This document shows positions 53,601 to 63,353 of a stretch of 64,000 nt of DNA, one piece after another (within the stretch, counting starts at the first letter, position 1; each line of letters begins with the position of its first letter). The notes under the pieces are model-generated. The model worked only from the letters and a program-made list of their open reading frames with translations, did not search any database and was not told the DNA's origin. The position numbers and the translations under genes are program-made. This stretch comes from Geopseudomonas aromaticivorans (lineage in GTDB: Bacteria; Pseudomonadota; Gammaproteobacteria; Pseudomonadales; Pseudomonadaceae): contig NZ_JAHRGL010000062.1 of the NCBI RefSeq assembly GCF_019097855.1, positions 1-64,000 of the forward strand, read 5' to 3'.

Positions 53601-55510
53601 GCGATGTGCACGAAGGCATCCTCCAGCAGTTCGCCCAGCGCCGCCGGGTCGGCGCCGGCGACCGGGCTGAAGCTGAGGTCGTGGATCCAGTACTCGCGGC
53701 CGTCCTGGCGGTGCAGGCAGAAGGAGAACTCGCCGAGCACACGCAGGCCGAGGTTCTCCAGCACCGGCAGCAGGTCCGACAGCGGCAGCGGCGTGGCGGC
53801 GTGGTAGATCTTGCCGTGCAGCTCGGCGCCGGCTGGCGACGGCGCCTGGAAACTCATGCGCAGCGGGCGCTCGGCACTCAGGTCGAGCAGGTGCTGCAGG
53901 TCGGTCAGCGCCTGGTGCGGCTCGAAACGCTCGCGGTAACCGGCCGGAAAGCCGCCGGCGAAGCTGGCCAGCAGATCGCTGCCGCGGGCCTCGCCGAAGC
54001 TTTCCAGCAGCAGGCCGGCGTAGTCGTCCTGCCAGCTGCGGCAGGCCTGGATCATCTCCTGCTCGATCTGGCGCACATCGACCTGCAGCGGCTGGCGCGG
54101 ATCGACGCGCAGGATGAACTGTACCCGCGCCAGCACCGACTCGGAGAATTCGGTCCAGTACTCGCAGTCGCTGGCGCCCAGGCGCTGCACCAGCAGCTGC
54201 TGGATCTTGCGGCGGATCTCCGAGGAATAGATCTCCCGCGGCACGTAGGCCAGGCCGTAGCAGAAGTGGCCGAACGGATCGTGGCGCAGGAACAGACGCA
54301 GGCGGTTGCGTTCCTGGATCTGCACGATGGCCTCGGCGGTGGCGGTGAGTTCCGCCACCGGGGTCTGGAACAGGTCGTCGCGCGGCAGCCCCTCGAGCAC
54401 CTGCAGCAGCCCCTTGCCCAGGTGGCTGCCGGGCGCAAAGCCGGAGCGGCGCAGCACCTCGGCCACCTTGCCACGCACGCAGGGAATGCGCTGCACGCTC
54501 TCGCCGTAGACCGGCGAGGTATACAGGCCCATGAAGCGGCACTCGCGCAGCACCCGCCCGCCCTCCCCCAGCTCGCGCAGGGAGACATAGTCCGGATATA
54601 CCGCGCGGTGCACCAGCGCCGGCTGGTCGGCCTTGGCGAAGGCCAGCCGGCGCGGCGTGCCCAGCCACTCCACGGCCGTGCTCGACAGCTGGCGCTGCGC
54701 CGCCTCCAGCCCGCCGCGCAGGCGCCGCGCCACACCGAGCAGCGCGGCCTCGTCGTAGGCGATCAGCCCGCTGCCGTCGGCCTGCACCTCGACGCGAAAC
54801 TCCTCGTAGCCGAGGAAGGTGAAGTGATCGTCCAGCAGCCAGTCGAGGAATTCGCCCACCTCGGCACAGTCGTCCGCGGCCAAGGCCGGCTGCAGCTGCG
54901 CCCGCAGGGCACGCAGGCGCTCCTGCATCGGCCGGTAGTCGCCCACCGCCAGGCGCACGTCGGCGAGCACCTCGTGCAGAGCCTTGGCCAGCAGGTGGCA
55001 GGCACCGGCGCTGGCGCAGCGGTCGATCTCCAGGCAGATCAGCGCCTCGCGACTGACATCGTTCCCCGTGGTCCCCGGCGCCAGCAGTTCGAGCCGCTCG
55101 CCCGCGGCGCCACGGCGCAGCTCGAGCACGCAGTTCTGCACACTGTGCACGGTATGCCCGCGGCGGCGCAGCTCCATGCGCAGCGAATCGACCAGGAACG
55201 GCATGTCGGCATGCAGGACCTGCAGCACGCTGTGCGGCGACTGCCAGCCGTGGTGTTCGTAGTCGGGGTTGAACAGCAGCACCTGCGGCGCCGCCGGATC
55301 GAAGCGGTCGAGCAGGCGCCAGGCCGACAGGCAGCAGCCGGCCAGATCGGCCAAGCGGCGCTCGCCCAGTTCGTCGAGGGCGACGCCGGCGAAGAAGCCG
55401 CGGGCGAACAGCGCCACCTGCGCCAGCTCCGCCGGATCGAGCTGGCGCGCCAGCACCTCGAGCAGCTGGCGGTGAAAATCGTCGCGTTGCGCCGCGCTGA
55501 AGAATCCCAT
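50663..55510 (-). CDS. gdhB: NAD-specific glutamate dehydrogenase, large (180 kDa) type
   Basis: The product has 1615 residues from the ATG at 55510 (GGAGAAGG upstream), almost the size of the P. aeruginosa enzyme. The long N-terminal half contains ACT-like regulatory units; the catalytic part (about residues 800-1200) has [33 protein letters not shown], the [14 protein letters not shown] block, and [10 protein letters not shown] of the Rossmann domain. The C-terminal third is helical and specific to this class. It deaminates glutamate to 2-oxoglutarate with NAD, allosterically controlled in relatives by arginine and citrate. It faces away from the MoxR operon. Confidence 0.96.
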   Translation of the reverse strand: [1615 protein letters not shown]

Positions 55511-55660
55511 TGCCCTTCTCCGCTGACTGGCTGCTGGCGGGTGCGCACGGTCGCTGGCGACGCACGCTCTCATCTCAAGTTAGTCGAGCCGGGGGCAGAT
55601 GCATTAAAGTGGGTGATCCGTCCGGCCCCTGGAGCCGGTTATTCACAGCCGAGCCCGACC
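55511..55660. other. Divergent promoter region of gdhB and the MoxR operon
   Basis: 150 bases; no box of good quality recognised by eye. Confidence 0.35.
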
Positions 55661-56626
<966 letters not shown>

Positions 56627-56635
56627 GGCCTGCCC

Positions 56636-57607
56636 ATGTACGCCGACATGCTGCCCCCCGGGGTGATGATCAGCCTCGCCGAACTGCTGGAGATGCGCCA
56701 TCGCCTGAGCGAGGTGCAGCTGTTCTCCAGCGGCCAGCGGCGCAGCCCGCTGATCGGCCTGCACCACTCGAAGCTGCGCGGGCGCGGTGTCGACTTCGAC
56801 CAGGTGCGCGTGTACCAGGCCGGCGACGACGTGCGCAACATCGACTGGCGAGTCACCGCACGCAGCCAGGAGCCGCATACCAAGCTGTTCCACGAGGAGC
56901 GCGAGCGCCCGGTGTTCCTGCTCGTCGAGCAGAGCCCGCGGCTGTTCTTCGGCAGCGGCCTGTGCTTCAAGTCGGTGCTGGCCGCGCAGACCGCCGCGCT
57001 GTTCGGCTGGGCCGCGCTGGCGCACAACGACCGCATCGGCGGCCTGGTGTTCAACGACCAGCAGTGCAGCGAGATCCGCCCGCGGCGCAGCAAGCAAAGC
57101 CTGCTGCAGCTGCTCGGCCGCGTGGTCCGCGCCAACCAGGCGCTCGGCGCGCCGCTCGACGCGGCCGCCAGCAGCGACGGCTTCGGCCAGGCCCTGCGCC
57201 GCGCCCGCGAGGTGCTGCGTCCGGGCAGCCTGGTGCTGGTGATCTGCGACGAGCGCACCCTCAACGAGGTCGCCGAACAGCAGATCGGCCTGCTTTCCCG
57301 GCACTGCGACGTGATCCTGCTGACGCTGTCCGATCCGCTCGACCACGCCCTGCCGGCCGCCGGCCTGCTGCGCTTTTGCGACGCCCATGCGCGCCTCGAG
57401 CTGGATACCAGCGATGCCGAACTGCGCCAGGCCTGGCGGACCCGCGGCGAGGAACGCCAGCAACGTTGGCAGCGCCTGGCGCAGAAGCTCGGCGTGCTGC
57501 TGCTGCCGCTGTCCACCCAGCGCGACCTGATCGAACAGCTGCGTGAACAGGTCATGCCGCAGCAGCTGTCCCAGCAGCGCGCCACGCCGGGGGCCACCTC
57601 GCCATGA
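56636..57607 (+). CDS. DUF58 domain protein of the MoxR operon
   Basis: The product has 323 residues. The central DUF58 signature is LRGRGVDFDQVRVYQAGDDVRNIDWRVTARS, followed by HTKLFHEERERPVFLLVEQS, where DUF58 proteins usually have a VWA-like D-x-S. Here the position is E-Q-S, so the MIDAS is not canonical. It lacks membrane segments in this version. It follows moxR by nine bases and overlaps the next gene by four. Usually thought to be a soluble adaptor between MoxR and its membrane partners. Confidence 0.88.
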   Translation: MYADMLPPGVMISLAELLEMRHRLSEVQLFSSGQRRSPLIGLHHSKLRGRGVDFDQVRVYQAGDDVRNIDWRVTARSQEPHTKLFHEERERPVFLLVEQSPRLFFGSGLCFKSVLAAQTAALFGWAALAHNDRIGGLVFNDQQCSEIRPRRSKQSLLQLLGRVVRANQALGAPLDAAASSDGFGQALRRAREVLRPGSLVLVICDERTLNEVAEQQIGLLSRHCDVILLTLSDPLDHALPAAGLLRFCDAHARLELDTSDAELRQAWRTRGEERQQRWQRLAQKLGVLLLPLSTQRDLIEQLREQVMPQQLSQQRATPGATSP

Positions 57608-58110
57608 ACCCGCTCGACCGGCTGGCCGCGCCGATCCTGCCGCCGCCGCCCGATTTCTGGCCACCGGCGCCCGGCTGGTGGCTGCTCGCCGCCCTGCTGC
57701 TGGCCGCCCTCGCCCTGCTCTGGCAACAGCGCCGACGCCTGCAGGCCTGGTGGCAGCGCCGCTACCCGGCCGCGGCGCCGGTCGTCACGCTCGACCCGCA
57801 GCGCCAGGCCGCGCTGGACGAACTGCAACGCCTGCCGCGCCCCTACGACGGCGCTCCCGCCGGCCCCTGGCTGCAGGCGCTCAACGCCCTGCTCAAGCGC
57901 CTGTGCCGCGCCCACTATCCGGACAGCCACAGCCATACCCTGAGCGGCCGCGCCTGGCTGGCGTTCCTCGACAACCGCTGTCCGGCCGCCGGCCTGACCC
58001 GCTGGATGATCCTGGTCGAGGGCACCTACCGCGCCGACTGCCGGCTCGACGACAAGGCGATCAGCGGGCTGCAGCAGTCCGTGGAAACCTGGATCCGCAA
58101 GCATGCTTGA
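57604..58110 (+). CDS. DUF4381 membrane protein of the MoxR operon
   Basis: The product has 168 residues. One membrane helix (PGWWLLAALLLAALALLW) lies near the start, after a Pro-rich PILPPPPDFWPPAP stretch, the family hallmark. The rest is a cytoplasmic helical domain with LDELQRLPRPY, LLKRLCRAHYP, LSGRAWLAFLD and YRADC. It lies in its usual place, after DUF58 and before the VWA gene, with short overlaps (4 and 8 bases) on both sides. Confidence 0.88.
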   Translation: MNPLDRLAAPILPPPPDFWPPAPGWWLLAALLLAALALLWQQRRRLQAWWQRRYPAAAPVVTLDPQRQAALDELQRLPRPYDGAPAGPWLQALNALLKRLCRAHYPDSHSHTLSGRAWLAFLDNRCPAAGLTRWMILVEGTYRADCRLDDKAISGLQQSVETWIRKHA

Positions 58111-59113
58111 GCTCGCCTGGCCGTGGACCTTCCTGCTCCTGCCGCTGCCCTGGCTGCTGCGCCTGCTGCTGCCGCCGGCCGACAGCGGCGAGGCGGCGCT
58201 GAAGGTCAGCTTTCTCGACGAGCTGGAAAGCCTCGCCGGCCGCCGCGCCCGGCCGCGCCTGCCGGGCTGGCGGCGGCAGGCGCCGTTCGCCCTGCTGTGG
58301 CTGCTGCTGGTGCTCGCCGCGGCCCGCCCGCAGTGGCTGGGCGAGCCACTGCCGCTGCCCAGCAGCGGCCGCGACCTGCTGCTGGCGGTGGATGTCTCCG
58401 GCTCCATGGACTACCGCGACATGCAATGGCAGGGCGAGACCATCAGCCGCCTGAGCCTGGTGCAGCACCTGCTCGGCGAGTTCATCGCCGGCCGCAACGG
58501 CGACCGCATCGGTCTGATCCTGTTCGGCAGTCAGGCCTATCTGCAGGCGCCGCTGACCTTCGACCGCCACAGCGTGCGCCGCTGGCTGGACGAGGCGGTG
58601 GTCGGCATCGCCGGCAAGAACACCGCCATCGGCGACGCCATCGGCCTGGCGGTCAAGCGCCTGCGCCAGCGGCCGGCCGACAGCCGGGTACTGATCCTGG
58701 TCACCGACGGCGCCAACACCGGCGGCGAGGTGGCGCCGCTGACCGCCGCACGCCTGGCTGCCGGTGAGGGCGTGACTCTCTACACCATCGGCATCGGTGC
58801 CGACGCCGAACAGGCCGGCGCGGTGGGCCTCTATGGCCTCAACCCGGGCCTCGACCTCGACGAGCCGCTGTTGCGCGATATCGCCGCCGCCACCGGTGGC
58901 GAATATTTCCGGGCCCGCTCCCAGGACGAACTGCGTGCCGTGGCCCGGGTGCTCGATCGCCTCGAGCCGGTGACCCAGGCGCCGACCACCGTGTACCAGG
59001 CCACGCCGCTGTATCCCTGGCCACTGGCGGCCGCCGTGCTGCTCAGCCTGCTGCTGGTGCTGCACGAACTGTGGCCGCAGTGGCCGCCGCGACTGCAGCG
59101 GAGACGCCGATGA
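58103..59113 (+). CDS. VWA-domain membrane protein (BatA-like)
   Basis: The product has 336 residues. Two N-terminal membrane helices, a VWA domain with an intact MIDAS (DVSGS at 97-101, then Thr in KNTAIGDAIG and Asp in VTDGANTGGE), and a C-terminal membrane helix (YPWPLAAAVLLSLLLVLHELW). The domain faces the periplasm. It is the metal-binding partner of the Bat complex. Coupled to the next gene by ATGA. Confidence 0.93.
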   Translation: MLELAWPWTFLLLPLPWLLRLLLPPADSGEAALKVSFLDELESLAGRRARPRLPGWRRQAPFALLWLLLVLAAARPQWLGEPLPLPSSGRDLLLAVDVSGSMDYRDMQWQGETISRLSLVQHLLGEFIAGRNGDRIGLILFGSQAYLQAPLTFDRHSVRRWLDEAVVGIAGKNTAIGDAIGLAVKRLRQRPADSRVLILVTDGANTGGEVAPLTAARLAAGEGVTLYTIGIGADAEQAGAVGLYGLNPGLDLDEPLLRDIAAATGGEYFRARSQDELRAVARVLDRLEPVTQAPTTVYQATPLYPWPLAAAVLLSLLLVLHELWPQWPPRLQRRRR

Positions 59114-60849
59114 ACGATCTGCTGCCACACCTGGCCCGCCCCGCCTGGCTGTTGCTGCTGCCCCTGTGCGGCTGGCTGCTGTGGCGCCTGTGGCACCGCA
59201 AGCGCCGCCTCGGCCGCTGGCAGGCCCTGCTGCCGCCGGCCTTCCAGCCCTGGCTGCTCAGCGGCGGTCGCGGCCGGCAGAATCGCCGGCCGTGGCTGCT
59301 GCTCGGCCTGGCCTGGCTGCTGGCCCTGCTGGCCCTGCTCGGCCCCGGCTGGCAGCATCTCGAACAGCCGACCCACCAGCGCAGCGATCCGCTGGTGGCG
59401 ATTGTCGAGCTGACCCCGTCGATGCTCGCCGCCGACCTCGTTCCCAATCGTCTGGAGCACGCCCGGCGCAAGATCCTCGACCTGCTCGCCGCGCGCGGCG
59501 AGGCGCAGACCGCGATCGTCGTCTACGCCGGCAGCGCCCACGTGCTGGTGCCGCTGTCCGACGACCTGGCCACCGCGCAGAACCTGCTGACCGCGCTGAC
59601 GCCGGGACTGATGCCCGAACCCGGCCAGCGCGCCGACCTGGCCGTGCAGCGCGCCCTCGAGCTGCTCGACCAGGGCGCCAACGGCCATGGCCGCCTGCTG
59701 CTGCTCAGCGGTGAGCTGAGTCCGGCCGAGGAGGACGGCATCCGCGCCGCCCTGGCCGAGCGCGACAACCCGCTGCTGCTGCTCGGCGTCGGCACTCCGG
59801 CCGGCGCGCCGGTGCCCCTCGAGGATGGCGGCTTCCTCAAGGACGTCAGCGGCGGCATCCTCCTGCCACGCCTGGCCAGCGAGCAACTGGCCAGCTTCGC
59901 CGCCAGCCTCGGCGGCGGCTACGCCAGCCTGCGCCTGGACGACGGCGACCTGGCCAGCCTCGGCCTGCTGGCCAGCGCCGGCGAGCGCCGCGCCGCGGCG
60001 GAGCGCCTGCAACCCCTGGCGCGCTGGGCCGACCAGGGCCACTGGCTGCTGCTGCCGCTGCTCCTGCTGGCCGCCTGCGCCGGGCGCCGCGGCTGGCTGT
60101 TTGCCTTCGCGGCGCTGCTGATCAGCCCGCCACCAGCCTACGCCTTCGACTTCGCCGATCTCTGGTGGCGTGCCGACCAGCAGGGCCAGCGCCTGCTCGA
60201 GGCCGGCCGACCGGCCGAGGCCGCGCAGCGCTTCAGCGAACCGCAGTGGCGCGGCCAGGCGTATTACCAGGCCGGCGACTACGCCGCCGCCGCCGCCGCC
60301 TTCGCTCAGGGTCGGGATGCCGCCGCCGCTTACAACCGCGGCAACGCGCTGGCCAAGGGCGGCGAGCTGGAGGCCGCACTGGAAGCCTACGACCAGGCCC
60401 TGCGCCGCGATCCGCAACTGGCTGCGGCCCGCCACAATCGCGAGCTGGTCGCCGAGCTGCTGCAGCAACGCCAGCAGGCCGCCGCCGAGCAAGCCGCCAG
60501 CGCCGACCAGCAGGCAGCGACCGAATCGGCCTCCGCGAGCGGCGGCGAGACCGCCGCACAGTCCGCTCAGCGCAGCCCCGGCAGCAGCGAGACCGCGCCC
60601 CACCCGCAGGCGGAGTCGACCAGCAGCGCCACCACCTTCGGCAGCGAGGCCGCGCGCCACGAGCAGCTGGGCCAGTCGCCCAGCCCGCCGCAACCAACCA
60701 CTCGCAACGCCGACGCCCGCCCCCTCGAACAGGGCGAGCAACGCCAGGCTCTGGAGCAATGGCTGCGGCAGATCCCCGACGATCCGGCCGAACTGCTGCG
60801 GCGCAAGTTCTGGTACGAGCAGCAGCGCCGTCAGGAAGCCCCGCGATGA
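59110..60849 (+). CDS. VWA and TPR fusion protein (BatB/BatC-like)
   Basis: The product has 579 residues. Two membrane helices at the start (AWLLLLPLCGWLLWRL and LLLGLAWLLALLALLGPG), then a VWA domain (about 92-290). Its MIDAS reads E100-L-T-P-S104, so the first Asp is Glu and the second residue is Thr. A third membrane helix (WLLLPLLLLAACAG) precedes two or three TPR units (about 345-430: AYNRGNALAKGGELEAALEAYDQALRRDP). The tail is Gln/Ala/Ser-rich. It combines BatB and BatC in one chain, as known from gammaproteobacteria. Confidence 0.9.
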   Translation: MNDLLPHLARPAWLLLLPLCGWLLWRLWHRKRRLGRWQALLPPAFQPWLLSGGRGRQNRRPWLLLGLAWLLALLALLGPGWQHLEQPTHQRSDPLVAIVELTPSMLAADLVPNRLEHARRKILDLLAARGEAQTAIVVYAGSAHVLVPLSDDLATAQNLLTALTPGLMPEPGQRADLAVQRALELLDQGANGHGRLLLLSGELSPAEEDGIRAALAERDNPLLLLGVGTPAGAPVPLEDGGFLKDVSGGILLPRLASEQLASFAASLGGGYASLRLDDGDLASLGLLASAGERRAAAERLQPLARWADQGHWLLLPLLLLAACAGRRGWLFAFAALLISPPPAYAFDFADLWWRADQQGQRLLEAGRPAEAAQRFSEPQWRGQAYYQAGDYAAAAAAFAQGRDAAAAYNRGNALAKGGELEAALEAYDQALRRDPQLAAARHNRELVAELLQQRQQAAAEQAASADQQAATESASASGGETAAQSAQRSPGSSETAPHPQAESTSSATTFGSEAARHEQLGQSPSPPQPTTRNADARPLEQGEQRQALEQWLRQIPDDPAELLRRKFWYEQQRRQEAPR

Positions 60850-62507
60850 CCCTCTCCATGCCCACTCACCGGGCAGCCGCCCTGCTGGCCACCCTCGTCC
60901 TGCTGCTGGTCAGCCTCGCCAGCCAGGCCGCCGAGCTGCGTGCGCGGGTCGACCGCCAGCAGCTGACGATGGATGAAATCGTCGAGCTGACTCTGGAGAG
61001 CGACGATCCGACCCTGTTCGGCCGTCCCGACCTGGCGCCGCTGCAGGAGCAGTTCGAGGTGCTCGACACCCGCCTGCTGACCCGCCCGGCCGACAGCGGC
61101 GAGGCATCCGGCCTGTCCACCCGCCTGGTCATCGGCCTGCAACCACGCCAGGCCGGCACGCTGCGGATTCCGCCACTGCAGATCGGCGAGGCGCGCTCGC
61201 AGGCCATCGAGCTGGATGTCGCCGAGGCCACCCCAGCGCCCGCCGACGGCGCCGCGGCGCCGGTCTTCCTCGACGCGCGCCTCGACCAGGCGAGCGTCTA
61301 CGTGCAGGCCCAGGCCATTCTCACCCTGCGCGTCTATCACTCGATCCCGCTGTACGACGACAGCCGCCTGGCGCCGCTGGAAATGACCGACGCGCGGGTC
61401 GAGCCGCTGGGCGCGCAGCACACCTACGAGACCCTGATCGACGGCGTGCGCCACGGCGTGATCGAAATGCGCTATGCACTGTTTCCCCTGCAGAGTGGCG
61501 AGCTGAAGATTCCCGCACTGCAGTTCAGTGCCACTGCCCCTGACGGCAACGGCGGCGCCCAACCCTTCGCCCCACGCAGCGGCCACGCCGTGCAGCTCAG
61601 TTCGCCGGAACTGACCCTGCAGGTCAGGCCGAAACCCGCCGCCTACCCGGCCGACGCCCCCTGGCTGCCGGCGCGGGTGCTGACGCTGAGCGAGCACTGG
61701 AGTCCGAAAACCGACAAGGTCCGCGTCGGCGACTCGCTGACCCGCAGCCTGCTGCTGCGCGCCGAAGGCCTGTCCAGCGCCCAGCTGCCGGTACTGGACA
61801 TGCAGGTGCAGGAACAGTGGCTCAGGCGCTACCCGGAACAGCCGCGACTGAGCAACCGCGACGGTGCCCATGGCGTGATCGGCAGCCGCGAGGAAATCAG
61901 CGCCCTGGTGCCGATCACCGCGGGCCGCATCGAACTGCCGGCGCTGGAAGTGGTGTGGTGGAACACCGTCGAGGACCGCCTGATGCACAGCCGCCTGCCG
62001 GCACACCGCCTGGAGGTGGAGGGCAACCCGGTGCTGGCGGTGGATACCCCCACGGTGCTGCCGAGCACCGCACAGGAAGCCGAGCAGCTGCTGTGGCCCT
62101 GGCAGCTGGCCACCGCCGTGCTCGCTCTGACCACCCTGCTCGGCTTCAGCCTGTGGTGGCGGGCGCGGCGCCTGCCGGCGGTGATCCGCGCCGCGGCCAG
62201 CGGCCCCAGCCCGCGCACCCTGTTGGACGACCTGCGCCGCGCCTGCCAGAGCAACGACCCGCACACCACCCGCCAGGCCCTCGACGCCTGGGCCCGCCAG
62301 CAACCGGAAACCCTCGCCGACCTGGCCGCGCGCTACGTACCGCTGTCCGATGCCCTCGACGGCCTCAACGGCGCGCTGTACAGCGCCAGCGGCCACTCCT
62401 GGCAGGGCGACGAGCTGTGGCAGGCCGTCGGCAGCCTGCCAGTGGCCAACCGCAGCGACAGCACCCCGGCGCCAAGCGGCTCGCTGCCGCCGCTGTATCC
62501 GCGCTGA
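60846..62507 (+). CDS. BatD-like protein
   Basis: The product has 553 residues. A signal peptide (1-28) is followed by oxidative-stress/BatD-type beta repeats (ELRARVDRQQLTMDEIVELTLES, then TLRIPPLQIG and further units), and a late membrane helix (WQLATAVLALTTLLGFSLWW) with a short cytoplasmic helical tail. The ATG overlaps the previous stop by four bases. It is the last gene of the operon and would form the periplasmic scaffold for the VWA proteins. The role of Bat systems is linked to envelope stress and oxygen tolerance in other bacteria. Confidence 0.88.
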   Translation: MTLSMPTHRAAALLATLVLLLVSLASQAAELRARVDRQQLTMDEIVELTLESDDPTLFGRPDLAPLQEQFEVLDTRLLTRPADSGEASGLSTRLVIGLQPRQAGTLRIPPLQIGEARSQAIELDVAEATPAPADGAAAPVFLDARLDQASVYVQAQAILTLRVYHSIPLYDDSRLAPLEMTDARVEPLGAQHTYETLIDGVRHGVIEMRYALFPLQSGELKIPALQFSATAPDGNGGAQPFAPRSGHAVQLSSPELTLQVRPKPAAYPADAPWLPARVLTLSEHWSPKTDKVRVGDSLTRSLLLRAEGLSSAQLPVLDMQVQEQWLRRYPEQPRLSNRDGAHGVIGSREEISALVPITAGRIELPALEVVWWNTVEDRLMHSRLPAHRLEVEGNPVLAVDTPTVLPSTAQEAEQLLWPWQLATAVLALTTLLGFSLWWRARRLPAVIRAAASGPSPRTLLDDLRRACQSNDPHTTRQALDAWARQQPETLADLAARYVPLSDALDGLNGALYSASGHSWQGDELWQAVGSLPVANRSDSTPAPSGSLPPLYPR

Positions 62508-62906
62508 GACGCCCGCTTCGGCAAGCGACTGCAGGCACGAAATTACGTGCCAGGACAGTCGCTGCCGAGATCGCGCGGCGAGTTCAAGGCAGAGCTGAAG
62601 TGCGCCTAGGCACGGGGGATGCACGCGCCGAATAACCCGAGGCGTTTAGATCCCGACAAGATCCATCGCTGCAGCGGCCAACTGCTAGCCTCAGCCGTTA
62701 CAGGGGGCTAGCCCCTGCCACGCCGAGATCGCCTGGAGCCCCGCCACTCACCCGAGCTTCGTCCAACCTGCTGCCAGTGGAGGTGACGAATGAACACCGC
62801 ACGCCTGCTGACGCTGATGAGTTCGCGGGCAGTTGGCACGGCGAGTTAGGCATGGCTGCACGGCGCCCCGGCCTGCATGCCATCTCCAACGACAGGAAGA
62901 CTCCCC
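62508..62906. other. Intergenic stretch after the MoxR operon
   Basis: About 400 bases without a gene. A nested hairpin at 62523-62567 (arms GCAAGCGACTG and CAGTCGCTGC around a GCACGAAATTACGTGC stem) is the probable operon terminator. A short palindromic CAGGGGGCTAGCCCCTG lies at 62700-62716. Confidence 0.45.
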
Positions 62907-63353
62907 ATGTCGACCCACACCGTCCGACTGCACCGCGTGCTCCGTGCGCCGCCAGAGCGCATCTACCGCGCCTTCCTCGACCCCGACGCCCTGGTCAAGT
63001 GGCTGCCGCCGCACGGCTTCACTGCCAAGGTGCATCAGCTGGATGCCCGGGTCGGCGGAACCTACCGGATGTCATTTACCAACTTCAGCACCGGGACCAT
63101 CACTACCTTCGGCGGCGAATACCTCGAGCTGGTAGCCAACGAACGCATCCGCAACAGCGACCGCTTCGACGATCAGAACCTGCCCGGCACCATGCAGACG
63201 ACGGTCTCCCTGAGGGGCGTGTCCTGCGGGACCGAGCTGACCATTGTGCAGGAGGGTATCCCCGAGGCCATCCCGGTCGAGTCTTGCTACCTCGGCTGGC
63301 AGGAATCGCTCCTGCTGCTGGCGCAGCTGGTCGAGACGGAGATTCCCGACTAG
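62907..63353 (+). CDS. SRPBCC (AHSA1-like) family protein
   Basis: The product has 148 residues from the ATG at 62907 (AGGAAG upstream). The family pattern is complete: LHRVLRAPPERIYRAFLDPDALVKWLPPHGFTAKV, then DARVGGTYRMSFTNF, FGGEYLELVANERI, GTELTIVQEGIP, and the final YLGWQESLLLLAQLVE. A helix-grip fold with a deep hydrophobic cavity is expected. Members bind small ligands or activate Hsp90; the ligand is unknown. It is monocistronic. Confidence 0.9.
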   Translation: MSTHTVRLHRVLRAPPERIYRAFLDPDALVKWLPPHGFTAKVHQLDARVGGTYRMSFTNFSTGTITTFGGEYLELVANERIRNSDRFDDQNLPGTMQTTVSLRGVSCGTELTIVQEGIPEAIPVESCYLGWQESLLLLAQLVETEIPD

